Assembly: GCA_000277445.1 (NCBI GenBank)
Contig: AJWJ01000017.1
Location: 31,387 to 95,386 of the forward strand
DNA from: Polysphondylium violaceum
Lineage: Eukaryota > Evosea > Eumycetozoa > Dictyosteliales > Dictyosteliaceae
Reading direction: 5' to 3'
Length of the DNA: 64,000 nt
Program-made: the position numbers and the translations under genes
In this document: positions 22,742 through 34,470 of the stretch, piece by piece
How positions within the stretch are numbered: the first letter of the stretch is position 1
Layout: each line of letters begins with the position of its first letter
The notes under the pieces: model-generated
Seen by the model: the letters and a program-made list of their open reading frames with translations, nothing else
Told to the model about the DNA's origin: nothing
Database searches by the model: none

Positions 22742-25490
22742 ATGGTTGGACCAATTGAAAAGGATCCAGAGTTTTCAAAGTTTTTAGTCGACACATTAGA
22801 TCCGATATGTGATGTTGATCCACTTTCTTTGGCTGAGTATATCAAGGAATTGTTGTCAACAAATTCATTTCAGTCTAGAAAGGAATTGGAACTAATATGT
22901 TTAAAAGATTTAGAAGATTTTCTCAACAAGAATACAAAACAGTTTGTCATAGATCTCATAAAGAAACTAGACACCCTTCATTACTTTAGTAATAGTAGTT
23001 CAGAGAATGGTGGAGGTAGTAGTAAAGAATCCTCACCTTCTCTAACATCACAAAATAATAATAAAAGTAGTAGCAACTCTTCATCTTCGTCACATGATTC
23101 TTTAAAAAGAGATTACAGAGATTATAAAGATTCTAGAGATTATAAAGATTATAAAGATACTCATAAGGACAGTTATAGAGACAGAGATGGTTATAGAGAC
23201 TCTAGAGATAGCTATAGGGACTCTAGAGATGGTTATAGGGACTCTAGAGACTATAGGGATAGCAGAGATAGAGATAGAGACAGAGATAGAGACGGCTATA
23301 GAGATAATAATTACAGAGATAAAAGGTCATATGAAAGTAGTAGAGATAGTTATAAAAGTGGTGATCTAGATAGATCAAGATATCAAGATTACAATAAAAA
23401 AGAAGATGATGATTCACATAAGCAACAACATAAAAAAGAACATAATGATAGCTCACCTAGATCAAGATCAAATTCTAGAGAAAGAGAATCACAAACAAGA
23501 TCAAGGTCAAATTCTAGAGAAAGAGATGATAGCAACAACAGTAATGGTGCCATAAAGAAAAGAAAATCATTCGGAGATGACAAAAACAATAGAAATAACA
23601 AGTTCCAAAAATCAAGTAATTACCCAAATAACACTAGATTCAAGAAACCTTGCAAATACTATCAAGAACATGGTGTTTGTACTAAACCCACTTGTCCCTA
23701 TCTACATGGAAATGATGATCCTAGAGCCATGAATCAACAAGCAGATGGTGAATTTGATCCCTCAAATAATAACAATAATCATAATCAATTTAGAGGCAAT
23801 CGATTCCCCCAAAGACCACCTTTTAACAATAACTTTGACAATAATAACGGTATACAATTTAATCCAAATCAATTTAATCCTCAACAACCACCAATAGGTT
23901 TTCCACCAGGTCAAAATATGGATTTCAATAATCATGATAACAATAATAATGGTTTTAATCCATATTTCCAACAACAACAACAACAACTTCCACCTCATAT
24001 GTTAAATGATGTAAATATGAATAACAACAACAACAACAACAATATGGATCAACATGGAGATGTATTTATAAAGACATCACCAAATTGTCCAAATCCAGAA
24101 GCGACCAAATTAATAATCACCAATATACCAATTGGAAGCAATGATGAAGAACATATAAAAGAACATTTTTCAAAATTTGGAACTATAGTTTCCATTCAAA
24201 AACTATCAACAGCCAAATCAATGGTTGAATTTTCAAGCAATATCGAAGCAAACAAAGCAATGAAATCCCCAGAGGCAATTATGAACAATAGATTTATAAA
24301 ACTATTTTGGGAAGACACTTTTGATGGAAAGAAAACTAAATTTGAAGAGAATCAAGAGAAACAAGAGAGAATACAAAAACAAAAAGAAGAAAAAGAACAA
24401 CAACTCTTGAAAACCAGAGAACAGCTACTACAGAAACGGTTAGAGGCAATGAAAAAACAAACTGAACAGAAAAAAGAATTGACTATGGTGAGCAAGAATA
24501 GAGAGGAATTGAGAAAGCAACAATTGGAACTACAAAAACAATTGATATTGAAATTGGGTGCAACCAAAGATGAAAAAGAAAAAGAATCAATCAAGGAATC
24601 AATTAAAGCATTGACAAAATCAATCACTGAAAGTATTCAAAAAGATCAAACTATTGTTGCCACTGTTACTTCAATATCATCAATTCCATCTATACCATCA
24701 ATATCGTCTATTTCAACAACAAATCCAAACCAACCAATATCACCTACGACAACTACTTTATCACCAACAAATACAACAACATCACCACCAACTTTAACAA
24801 CACCAACTCCATCAACAACAAATCTTGAACAATTAAAGAACACATTAAAGGCATTTGAAACCCAAGCACAAAATCTTGGTATAACTGCATCAACCATTGA
24901 GAATACTCTTGTTCCTGCTGTACCAAATGCTACTCTTGTTAATTCTCCAATTAAACCACCCCAACCTCAAACTAAATTTCTACCAAAGAAATCACCGACT
25001 ACCACCACACCACTTCCATCAGCTGCTCCAAGAAAAAACAATTCTATTGTAATTGATAACCGAAGTACTACAGTTAAAATCTCTGATCCACCAACTGAAT
25101 TTAAAAATGAATCACTCTTAAAACAACTTTTTCCAGATATTGTAAACGTTTCAACTAATCCCACCGATCAAAATTCAATTCAAATTCAATTTGGTAAAAG
25201 AGTTTCTGCTGAAAGAGTATGTCTATTTTTTTTAATTACAAAACTAAACTTTTATATATATTAACAACATTTTAAAATAGTTTTTTGTAGTAGCTAAAAC
25301 ATTTAAAGGTAAAGAATTGTTGTTATCTTGGGTAGAAAAACAACAACCAAAGGAAACAGAATCATCTAAAGTTGTTGAAAATGATACCGATGTAATCGTT
25401 CATGTAAATAATAGCCAAAAAGATGGTGACGACGACGACCAAGATTACGATGATGATGATAATGCTGATGAAAGATCTTGGAAACATTAA
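22742..25490 (+). CDS. rbm26: RBM26/27-type RNA-binding protein
   Basis: Exons 22742-25216 and 25281-25490 give about 894 residues. The N-terminal PWI-like fold reads FLVDTLDPICDVDPLSLAEY and DLEDFLNKNTKQFVIDLI, as in animal RBM26/27. Next is a long RD/RS-type region with many Arg-Asp-Ser repeats (about 120-290), then a CCCH zinc finger CKYYQEHGVCTKPTCPYLH (C-x8-C-x4-C-x3-H). A Asn/Pro/Gln-rich linker leads to an RRM (LIITNIPIGSNDEEHIKEHF ... IKLFWED) and a Lys/Gln/Glu coiled coil. A Ser/Thr/Pro-rich stretch follows. A second RRM (TVKISDPPTEF ... LLLSWVE) is split by the only intron, and the tail is Asp-rich. In animals this family works in nuclear RNA decay with the PAXT/exosome connection. 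Nuclear location is expected. Confidence 0.9.
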
Positions 25491-25658
25491 ACCTCAAACA
25501 CACTATATATATATATTCAAATAAAATTAATAATTTCAGATTCTCGACTCTTTTTTAATTCTTTTTTATTCAATTTTATTTTACTTGAAATGAGAATCAT
25601 TAAGTACTCTTTATCAGAAAGTTTATTTATTTACATTTTATATGATATTATCTGTTTT

Positions 25659-28600
25659 TTAATCAAATTTAATTGACTCATACTTTTGTTCAGACTCGCT
25701 ATTGCCAAATGCTATATTAAAAACATCGTCATAATAATCCACAAGGAAAACTTGCATACCTTGTTTGACAAAATCTGGTATTTGTTCCAAAACGTCTCTA
25801 TTGTCTTTTGGTATAATAACCTTGTTGATACCTTCTCTCTTTGCTATTACCATCTTTTGGACGACACCCTGAACGGCAATCACTTTACCAGTCAATGTAA
25901 TCTCACCTACCATAGCCAAATTTGGTTGAACTAGTTTTTTGGTTGCCAAAGAAAGTAGGGAACTTATGATTGTAATGCCTGCACTGGAAAAGTTCTTTTC
26001 CGGTGATCCCTCGGGAATGTGGATATGGATGGCATTGGTTTCGAAAAACTTATTGTCAGGATCCATTTTACAGAGATACTCTTTGACATAGCTGTAGGCA
26101 ATCTCGACACTCTCCTTCATTGTGTCGCCCAGGTTGCCAGTGGCCTTGTAGGAGCCTGCATGGCCAAATCTGTCGACAGTGCTTTCAATGTACAACACAC
26201 AGGCCGATACCAATCCCATCACAATTCCTGGTGGCTGGTCACCGGTAAAGAGTCTCTTTGACAAATAGGGTGGAATACCGGCAAACTGTTCCAAGTTGTC
26301 GGGTGTGACAACGATACTGTCGGCCTTGCCGGTGGCAATTTGGTAGGCAATCTTTCTATAGATTTGTTCGATTATTTTCTTTAGATATCTTACACCAGAT
26401 TCTCGACAATAGAGTTGACAAAGTGTCTTTAGGGCCTCTGGTGTGATGTTGGCCTGTTGGGTGGTGAGGCCAGACTCGTTTTGAATCAAAGGAACAAGAT
26501 AGCGTTCGGCGATATCAATTTGTTCCGATTGAATATATCCATTCAACTCCATAACATCCATACGATCCAAAAGGGGTGGTGGAATGGTTTGTAAAGTGTT
26601 GGCAGTGCAGATAAAGAGCACCTTGGATAGATCGTAAGGCAAGTCGAGATAAAAGTCCAAGAAATTCTTGTTTTGTTGGGGATCGAGGATCTCCAAGAGA
26701 GCGGAACTGGGATCACCAGTGGCTGCATGGGATATTTTATCGATTTCATCAATTAATATTACAGGATTGGAGCTCTTGCATATCTTGAGAGCTTGGATAA
26801 TCTTTCCAGGCATAGAACCAACATAGGCTCTTCTATGACCCTTGATTTCGCTTACATCAGACAAACCACCAACCGAGAACCTATAAAATTGTCTATTCAT
26901 TGCATTGGCAATGGATTTACCAATTGATGTTTTACCTGTACCTGGTGGACCAACCAATAAAATAACCTTTCCACCCACCGATCCTCTGAGCTTAATGACT
27001 GCAATAAAACTCTGTATCATCTCTTTTACATCCTTTAAACCATAGTGCTCTTGGTCTAGTGTGGCCTTGATACTGGCAATATCAAGATTATCTTCTGTAC
27101 ATACATTCCAAGGCAATGATGTTATCCAATCCAAGTAATTTCTAGTCACTGAATACTCTGATGAAATAGGTTCAAGATTTGCCAATTTCTCCATTTCCTC
27201 TCTAAATATTTGATTGATATACTTGTCATTCATATTAATGTTTGCCCATCTTTGTGTAAACTTTGCTTTCAATGCTTCCTTTTCATCTTGATCAATACCC
27301 AATTCTTTTCTAATCAATTTCATTTGATCCAATAAATGACTCTTTCTTTGCATCTTTAAGGTTTTATCTTCAATTTGTCTATATAAATAAAAATATATTA
27401 ATATAATTAAATGTCTAAAGAAATAATAATCTTACTTACTTTTCCATTGATATATGAAATTCTAATAATTGAATCTTTTTAATTACCATTGAAATTACAA
27501 TATTCAACTTTTCCTCCAATGTATGACATTCTAATAATGCCTAAATTAATTATTATTATCATTATTAATACTATAAGATATTGATATCGTTGTTGATATA
27601 AATATTTATACATACTTGATAATCAACTTCATTTTGTAATAATGAAGCAATACAATTTACCAATGGATAGGGTTCTTGAATTGCAAATCTTGAATTTAAA
27701 AGTATGTTACTAAATTGCATAGAGAAATCAGAGTCTGGGAATCTTTCAGATAATAGATGAACGTTTTTAATTAATTGAAAAGCAAGTGCTCTAACTTTAA
27801 TATCATTCTTTTCAGAGTCTTGAAGTTTCTTTGGTTCAATTAAAACTTTTAAATATTTGCTTTGTACTTGAGGTGAAATTGGTAACTCTATCTCTGGTCT
27901 AATAGATGCTATTACTTCAGTTGGTGATGATGACTCCAATATATTGGTTTCTGAATTAATACTATTATTACTATTATTTTCATTTGTAGTTGTTGCTGTT
28001 GCTGTTTCTGCTGTTGTTGATGATGTGTTTGGTAATTCATCAGGTGGAGCTAAACCTTTGATTTCAACGACCGAGTGACCAACTGCTATTCTCTGACCAT
28101 TGGAATCTTGTAGAATAACAGCAAGTAGACCAACTTTATTGATTTGTAAAAGATCTTTGATTCTAGGTGCAATGGAAAATACATTTCTATTGGCTGCTAT
28201 AGATGATGGTGCTGTTCCACTCAACAATGCTTCTTTTTCCTGTTGCTTGAATAACTCTCTCTCGCTGTCGGTCAATAAAAAGAATCCAATGTAATTTGGT
28301 GATCCAAGTTCTTTATACTCTGCTTCGGGTATTGGTAGTGCCCCATTGATACCCAATGAAAGGTATGGATGCACAACAGGTATACAAATGATTTGTTTGG
28401 GTATAGGTAATCTTGGATCATTTATAGTTTTGGTAATTGGCGTAACCTTTTCTTTCTTTTTATGTCCATTTGTTGTTGTTGTTGTTGTTGTTTCTTTTTC
28501 TTTTTCCTTTTCCTTTTCTTTCTCTTTGGTTGAAGTGGTGTCTTTGTTTGTAGGTTCTTTGACCGCTTCTTTTTCTTTTTCTTTTGATGATGGTGATGAC

Positions 28601-29130
28601 GCAATCCTTTTTTTGGATATTAAAGTTTTTGGTTTCTTATTATAATATAATGACAAATGTGAAGTCGATGTCTGTTGGATTGGATTACCCATCAATTTTT
28701 TATTTTTCAATAAAGACTTGTTACTATTGCTACTATTTACACCGCCTGTTTGATTGGTCAACTTCTTTCCTGTACTAGTTGTACTATTTGATTTCTTTAA
28801 TCTTGCTTTATTTGTCTTTTTACTATTACTACTACTATTGTTGCTATTACTACTGTTGCTATTACTATTATTATTATTATTGTTGTTGTTATTATTCATG
28901 CTATTATTACTACTATTATCTTCATCCTCTTTTTCTTCTCCTTCATTTTTTTTCTTTTTATTTGTATATGATCTATTGAATGCTAAACTACCACTACTAT
29001 GATATGAATTCATAAAAGGTGATGATGATAGCAAAGATTTAAAACTACCGCCTCCATTAATACCACCAACACCCAATGTGTATGTAGTGCCCGTTACACT
29101 ACTGCTCAATCTATTTAGTAACCTAATCAT
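25659..29130 (-). CDS. lonp1: Mitochondrial Lon protease
   Basis: ATP-dependent AAA+ protease of the mitochondrial matrix. Exons on the minus strand are 29130-27616, 27540-27440 and 27378-25659, about 1111 residues. The first 25 residues are basic and hydroxylated ([20 protein letters not shown]), like a mitochondrial presequence. A long Asn/Ser/Lys low-complexity insert explains the length above the usual 950-1000. The LON substrate-binding domain begins near residue 235 ([20 protein letters not shown]). The AAA+ module has Walker A GPPGTGKT (682-689) and Walker [11 protein letters not shown]. The protease domain has catalytic Ser in NFSSAG (about 1004) and Lys in [10 protein letters not shown] (about 1047), with the standard 43-residue spacing. 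The GDGPSAG-type motif is altered to EKNFSSAG. No peroxisomal SKL end is present. Confidence 0.93.
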
Positions 29131-29768
29131 AATCTATTTATTGTTGAATGAAAAATGAAAAATGAAAAAAAAATACTTAAAAGGGGTGAACATCATCAAA
29201 TTTTAATAATTATTTTCAAAAAAAATGGGAACACAATTTGTTTTTTTTTTTTTTTTGTTTTATTTATTTGAATTCAGTCCACATACATATTTCTATAATA
29301 CAAAGCTCTGACACTTGTTCAGAGTGCAGTTGCTTCTAAATGATTGGCGTAATAGATTTCAATCACTTTGAAAAAGAGTCCATCATTTAGCTACAGCAGA
29401 TAACAAAGGTGAATTTCTTGAGAGGAGGACCCATCAGGCGTTTAAAAAAAACGATATAAAAGTCTCCTTTAGTGTTTTGGATCCCTTTGAAGGACTTTTC
29501 TCTTTTTGAACAAGCAGAAATAAATCAAACAACAATAATAAAATATTGTTTTTTTTTTTTTTTTTTATTTACTTTTTTTCTGTTACAGAGGTATTATTTA
29601 TGATTTGTGAATGAATCACGATTGTTTTATATAATAAAATTAAAGATTGATGTTTGTTTGTATTTGGAATAATGTGTTTTGTGTCTTTACAAAACATATT
29701 ATAAGATATATATTATTGATTGTTGATTGTTGATGTTGAATCTGAATCTAAACTACTACGACTACTAT
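29131..29768. other. Intergenic with poly-T tracts and a structured island
   Basis: About 640 bases upstream of Lon and downstream of ATP synthase d. Poly-T tracts lie at 29240-29256 and 29550-29567. Between them, 29300-29520 is richer in G+C and folds into two hairpins (CTCTGA/TCAGAG at 29306-29324 and CTAAATGAT/ATCATTTAG at 29336-29390) followed by ACA at 29393; see findings. Confidence 0.5.
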
Positions 29769-30771
29769 TTAATGATGATGAGCTTTTTGGGCAGTTGCGT
29801 AGATATCTTCGTGTGGTAAAACAGTGTCTCCAATCATCCATTGGTTATCGGCAATTTCTTCATAAATTTCTTGTTCGATTTCTGGGAATTTACCTTCTAA
29901 TTCGGCAAAGGTGATGGTGTCGATGTTTTGGAGGAGATAGTTGTGTTTTTCGATTTCTTTATCAATGTTTTTAACTTCATTCTTGTAGAAATCAATAACA
30001 TCTTCAGTGATGCACTATTATTATAATAAACGACAACAACAATCAAATATATTAGTATATGTATGATATGATATGATTAAATATTATAATATTTTAAAGC
30101 TAGCATCATATGATATAAATAATAGATAAATAAACTTCCTCGCTCTACTCTATATGATCTCTATGCTATATCCCTAATCTAATCTGATCTGATCTAAACC
30201 TATATCTATACATCATTGTCTATCTATATCTATATTTCATTTGCTAAGCTAAAATATTATCATGATTACCACAACAATAACAACAACAAATACATACAGA
30301 TTCTTTCATCTTTAAAGTAATACCTTCAAAGAATTTCTTATCTTCTTCAACCCATTTTTCAGCTTGCTTTTTGCAATCAGATTCGAGTTTTTGGAAACTT
30401 TCAACGACAGAGACTGGTAAAACCTTTTTGTAAAATTCCCAATTGATTTTGGTTTCTTTGGCGTTTGAAAGTTGATCTTCAAGCTCTTGTTGTTTGGTGT
30501 AACGATCGTATAAAGATTTAAATTCTGGTGATTCTTGAACCAATGGTGATCTCAAGGCTTCGTTGAATCTCTTTTCGTCGTGTTGACCATTCTTGATATA
30601 GTCGTCAGAGACCAATTCAACGTCGCTCATGGTCTTTTCACCAGTAATGTATGGGATAAGATGAGCTGGTGTACCACTAGCAAGATAAACTTGAGTAGCA
30701 CTTGGTTTAGTAGAAGCAGCAACTACAGTTTCAGTAGCTTGAGAGAATAAACGTAATCCGTGACGAAACAT
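29769..30771 (-). CDS. ATP synthase subunit d, mitochondrial
   Basis: Peripheral-stalk subunit of mitochondrial F1Fo ATP synthase. Exons 30771-30298 and 30014-29769 (minus strand) join ES|CITEDV in phase 0 across an unusually long 283-base intron; total about 239 residues. The basic N-terminus MFRHGLRLFSQATETVVA is presequence-like. The family-like core is KINWEFYKKVLPVSVVESF with the following Lys/Glu helix, and IDKEIEKHNYLLQNIDTITF. ELEGKFPEIEQEIYEEI corresponds to the PETKL..Y region of animal subunit d. Codons are more G/C-ending than neighbours, fitting high expression. It ends in four His. The intron has imperfect GATCT repeats near 30177-30200. Confidence 0.75.
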
Positions 30772-31177
30772 TTTATTTTATACTATTATATATGATATTA
30801 TTACTGATATTAGTTTCTTTCCTATTTTTATATTGTAATCACACCACACCACACACACTGATAATCTAGTATATCACTGTGAAGATCTTTAGTGTTGCAA
30901 ATTGTATATGATCACTTACGATGAGGACCTGTAAATAATAAAATAAAAAAAAATAAAAAAAAAATATAAAAAATCATCAAACACTCACAACACGCCCACC
31001 ACTCTCTCAAAAAAATTTCTCACTCCACGAAAAAAAAAAAATTCAAAAAAAATACGAACTTCTCTATAATATGCACACTCAGCTCATTGCGCTGCTAAGG
31101 TGCGCGAGAGAAGTTGTAATCATATCATATGATTAAATAATAAAAGTATAATTATAATATCTTTATTTATTTGTTGT
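30772..31177. other. Intergenic, ATP synthase d promoter
   Basis: About 400 bases, with CA-rich (30837-30860) and poly-A tracts (30940-31060). A small G+C-rich patch GCGCTGCTAAGGTGCGCG (31089-31106) has no assigned role. No coding sequence recognised. Confidence 0.5.
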
Positions 31178-33623
31178 TTAAGATGGACGAACAGGAGGTT
31201 GGAAATGAGATAGTTCAATAGGAATTGGATGGAGTAATTCGATTTGTTGTCTAGCTGGATAGGTTTCAAGGTTAGCCTCAGAAATCCAATCTTTCATTTT
31301 AATATAAAATTCATTTTTACAAGGTCTCCATCTTTTAGAGTCTTGCCAAGATGCAATAATTGATCCACCATATTTACTATACAAATAGAATTGGTTGTTT
31401 GTTAATAAACCCATAGATATTTATCATTGATTCATTTAATACATACAGAGTAATTTGGTTTGTACCAAGTACACTTGCAAAACTCATCCATACATCAGGA
31501 CTATAAATATTAAATGAAATAGATTAGTATATCAAGTAGAGGATATTATAGATGATAATAATAATAATAATAAAAACATACCGCCATTTCTCAGGTTGAG
31601 CTTTAACCCATTTATCAAATTTAGCCTCGAGACCATAGAGTTTTTCAATTGGAGTATTAAAGTTTACAGTTACATCAATAGATACACTGACCTCTTCGGA
31701 TCTTTGATGATTTTCAATTCTTGCGGCAGTGATGACTGGGTTTGGCATATAGACGGCCTTGCCATCCCAACTGATAAAGCTGGTGAATAGAATACCAATC
31801 TTATCGACAATCAGTGGCTCCAAATTACCCAACACCACTTTATCGCCGGCTTCAAAGGGTCTGACAAAAAAGATGAGGACGAGGGACTCGAAAACATTTC
31901 TTAAGGTCGTACCAAATGCAAAACTGAGACCCAAGATGGTGGTGCTGAGGGGAACAAGAAACACGCTGGCCTCGTAGCCATACAGCGTCATGACAAACAA
32001 AAACATGAGAATCCAAAAGATGAAATTGACAATCTCGTTGATGACCCTGCCAATGTCTTCGTGGTCTCTGAGTCGGTACTCGAGGGTCTTTCTTGATCTC
32101 ACGACTCTGAGGATCCAGTTGATGAGGTCGTCTCGCTTGATGATGTTGTCATGCAGACTGCCGATCGTGTCGAATGCTTTGTCAAGGTGCTTGGCCTTGA
32201 CATAGTACTTGAGGTCGTCTTTGACGAGGTATCCCTTTCGTGCACGGTCTGCATTGGCCAGGATTCTTTTGGCGACAATCTTGGCGTCCTTTTGTGTGTA
32301 GTTCTCGGCAATCGACGACAATTTGCCACTGAGTTGGTTTCGTTTCTTGAGGCTCTCGATCCACAGTGTGATGCCCATTCTCTTTTTCTTTTTGATGCTC
32401 GTAGACACGGTTTGTGTGAGGTTCTTGGAGTTTTTGGTCGAGAGTTGATCGAGGAGCTCCTCGTTCAAGAGTGATCGCTTGAGTGAGGTGTAGAAGGCCT
32501 TTCTGTTGGTTCTGGCCGCAAGGACCTTGACCAGCGCCACTCTACCACAATAAAACAAACTCACATACATGACAGCCCTGAGGAAAATGAAAAACTTGTC
32601 CATGTCATCGTCGACATAGTCGGGTAGTTGTAGGACGGGATCGGTGGCAAAGTAGACAATGATGGCCCAGATGAGACAAGACAGCGGTCTGACCAAGCCA
32701 TTGATATAGTAATATACATGTTGTTGGAGATAGAGGGTCGACTCAAAGAGCGAGATGAATCCCCTAATGATAAAATACACAGCCATATAAGAAAACACAC
32801 AGATATCGATATAAAGGGCCCAACGAAGCACCACCACGTCCACAATCTCGACATCTTCCCAAAATATTCTAAACACAACGCCCACCGCCGACACAAGCAC
32901 CAACAAAAGCAATATTATGATAATCATAAATTTCGTTGTAAACAGTTGTCTAAAGAATCCTCTTTTCTTTTTCTTTACCTTTTTCTCTTCATCTCCGTCA
33001 TCCTCGTCGTCAGATGGAGGTGGATCGCCACCATCATGATGGTGGTGATGGTGGTCATCGTCATCGTCACCTACAGAAACCACATGATATAGTTCCTGTG
33101 CTTTCCCAAGTGGATGTTTTTGTATTTCTGGAAATGACGTAGCTGTATGTAATCCTCCTTGATGACTGCCATTATTACTATTTACTGCTGTTGTAGCGCC
33201 ATTATTAACAGGACTGGGAGGTTTAATATCTGTACAGGTGATGTTTAAACTTGGATCAGACTGTGTCAAGTTATTTGCTCTATTTACAATTTTGTGTGTG
33301 CCATCTTTTTCATCTTTTGGACTCAACACAATCGTATCCTCTCCACTACTATTGATTCTAGTTAGTTTTCTTTCACCAGTGTCACTCAACGGTGATTTTA
33401 TCTTACTGCTACTCTTATTATTATTATTATTATTTGGATCCATATTTATACTAATATTATCACTATTGTTTATAGATGCTGTAGGTGGCGGTAGTGATAA
33501 TGATACCCTATGGTTGTTGTTATTACTACTATTACTATTATTACTGCTTCTTCTCCTTGTTTTTTGTTGTTCTTCATCCACCAATTGATAATCTCTATCA
33601 GTCTTTGGTGATTTCATCTCCAC
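31178..33623 (-). CDS. MscS-type mechanosensitive ion channel
   Basis: Exons 33623-31582, 31502-31449 and 31376-31178 (minus strand) give about 764 residues. The N-terminal 230 residues are cytosolic and low complexity, with a D/H cluster (GDDDDDHHHHHHDGGD) and an acidic-then-Lys stretch. The first membrane span is FMIIIILLLLVLVSAVGVVF; several more follow. A region like the EF-hand segment of fungal Msy1/Msy2 (DRARKGYLVKDDL and KRDDLINWI) precedes the last spans. The pore and MscS core are clear: TTILGLSFAFGTTLRNVFES, FFVRPFEAGDKVVLG and VYMPNPVITAARIENHQRS. The last two small exons complete the cytoplasmic cage domain (NQITLKYGGSIIASWQDS). It probably senses membrane tension, perhaps in osmotic stress. 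It could act on the plasma membrane or ER; the sequence does not settle this. Confidence 0.9.
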
Positions 33624-34470
33624 GATTTTTGAAAAATTTCAAATAATTGATGACAGAGTGGCTGTTACTACTACTACTACAATGCGTTAAACAAAGTATG
33701 ATTACTTTGATATATATACATAAAAATTAAAACAAAGGTGTTGTGTTGACACTTGGCTTGCAAGACAAGAATACCGATTTGTTTTTGTGTAAAAAAATAT
33801 TTTTAAAAAAAAAAAACTATTTTTATAGAATTGAAATCTGTATTCTTTAAATGTCTTTGGTAGAATACATAGATAAAGTAATATATAGTAATATTAAAAT
33901 CTGACCCACAAAAGGAATGAAAATGATTTATATGATTTTTAGGATATATAAATGTTGTTGTTTGTGTGTGTGTGAGTGTGTAAAATAAAAAAAAGAAAAA
34001 AGTGATATATTGTAGACCTACCTCTATATATAATATTTTGATGATGATATTATTACAATAAATTTGTGGTGGGGTTTCTGAGCTAAATTATTTGTGTGAA
34101 TCAATATATGTATCGTGGGGGTTGTTTTATTATGGTAACAAAATCAGAAGAATTTCAAATAATGGAAAAAAAAATATGAAAAAAAAGGAAAAAAAGAAAA
34201 AAAATCTGTAAAAAATGAAAAGTCGACAAGATCTCTTCACTTTATGTATAAAATACCAAAACTTGCAAATTAAAAAAAAAATTTAATTAGGATCCATCTT
34301 GAGTTTATAGACTTTCAAATAAGGATAAATTTACAATATGGTTAGTTTTTTTTTTTTTTTTTTTTTTTCTATAATATACACCAAACACACACATACACAA
34401 AAGGTAGGAGGTGAATGCACAATTTCTTTTTTATTGAAATCATCTTTAGACAACGATCAATATCTAATCT
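33624..34470. other. Intergenic, MscS promoter and downstream flank
   Basis: About 850 bases. It holds a TG repeat (33960-33980), poly-T tract 34347-34368 and poly-A tracts near 34170-34205. ACCCACAA at 33904-33911 resembles the dictyostelid upstream element of small RNA genes, but no structured RNA is visible 60-80 bases downstream. Confidence 0.45.

Noticed and set aside
28754-29002. Long poly-Leu open frame opposite the Lon N-terminus
   Set aside because: It is the complement of AAT/AGT repeats in Lon; similar poly-Leu frames at 33238, 35282, 44780, 49591 and 61448 are shadows too.
33904-33911. Small-RNA upstream element ACCCACAA
   Set aside because: Only TG repeats and A-rich spacer lie where the RNA gene should start.
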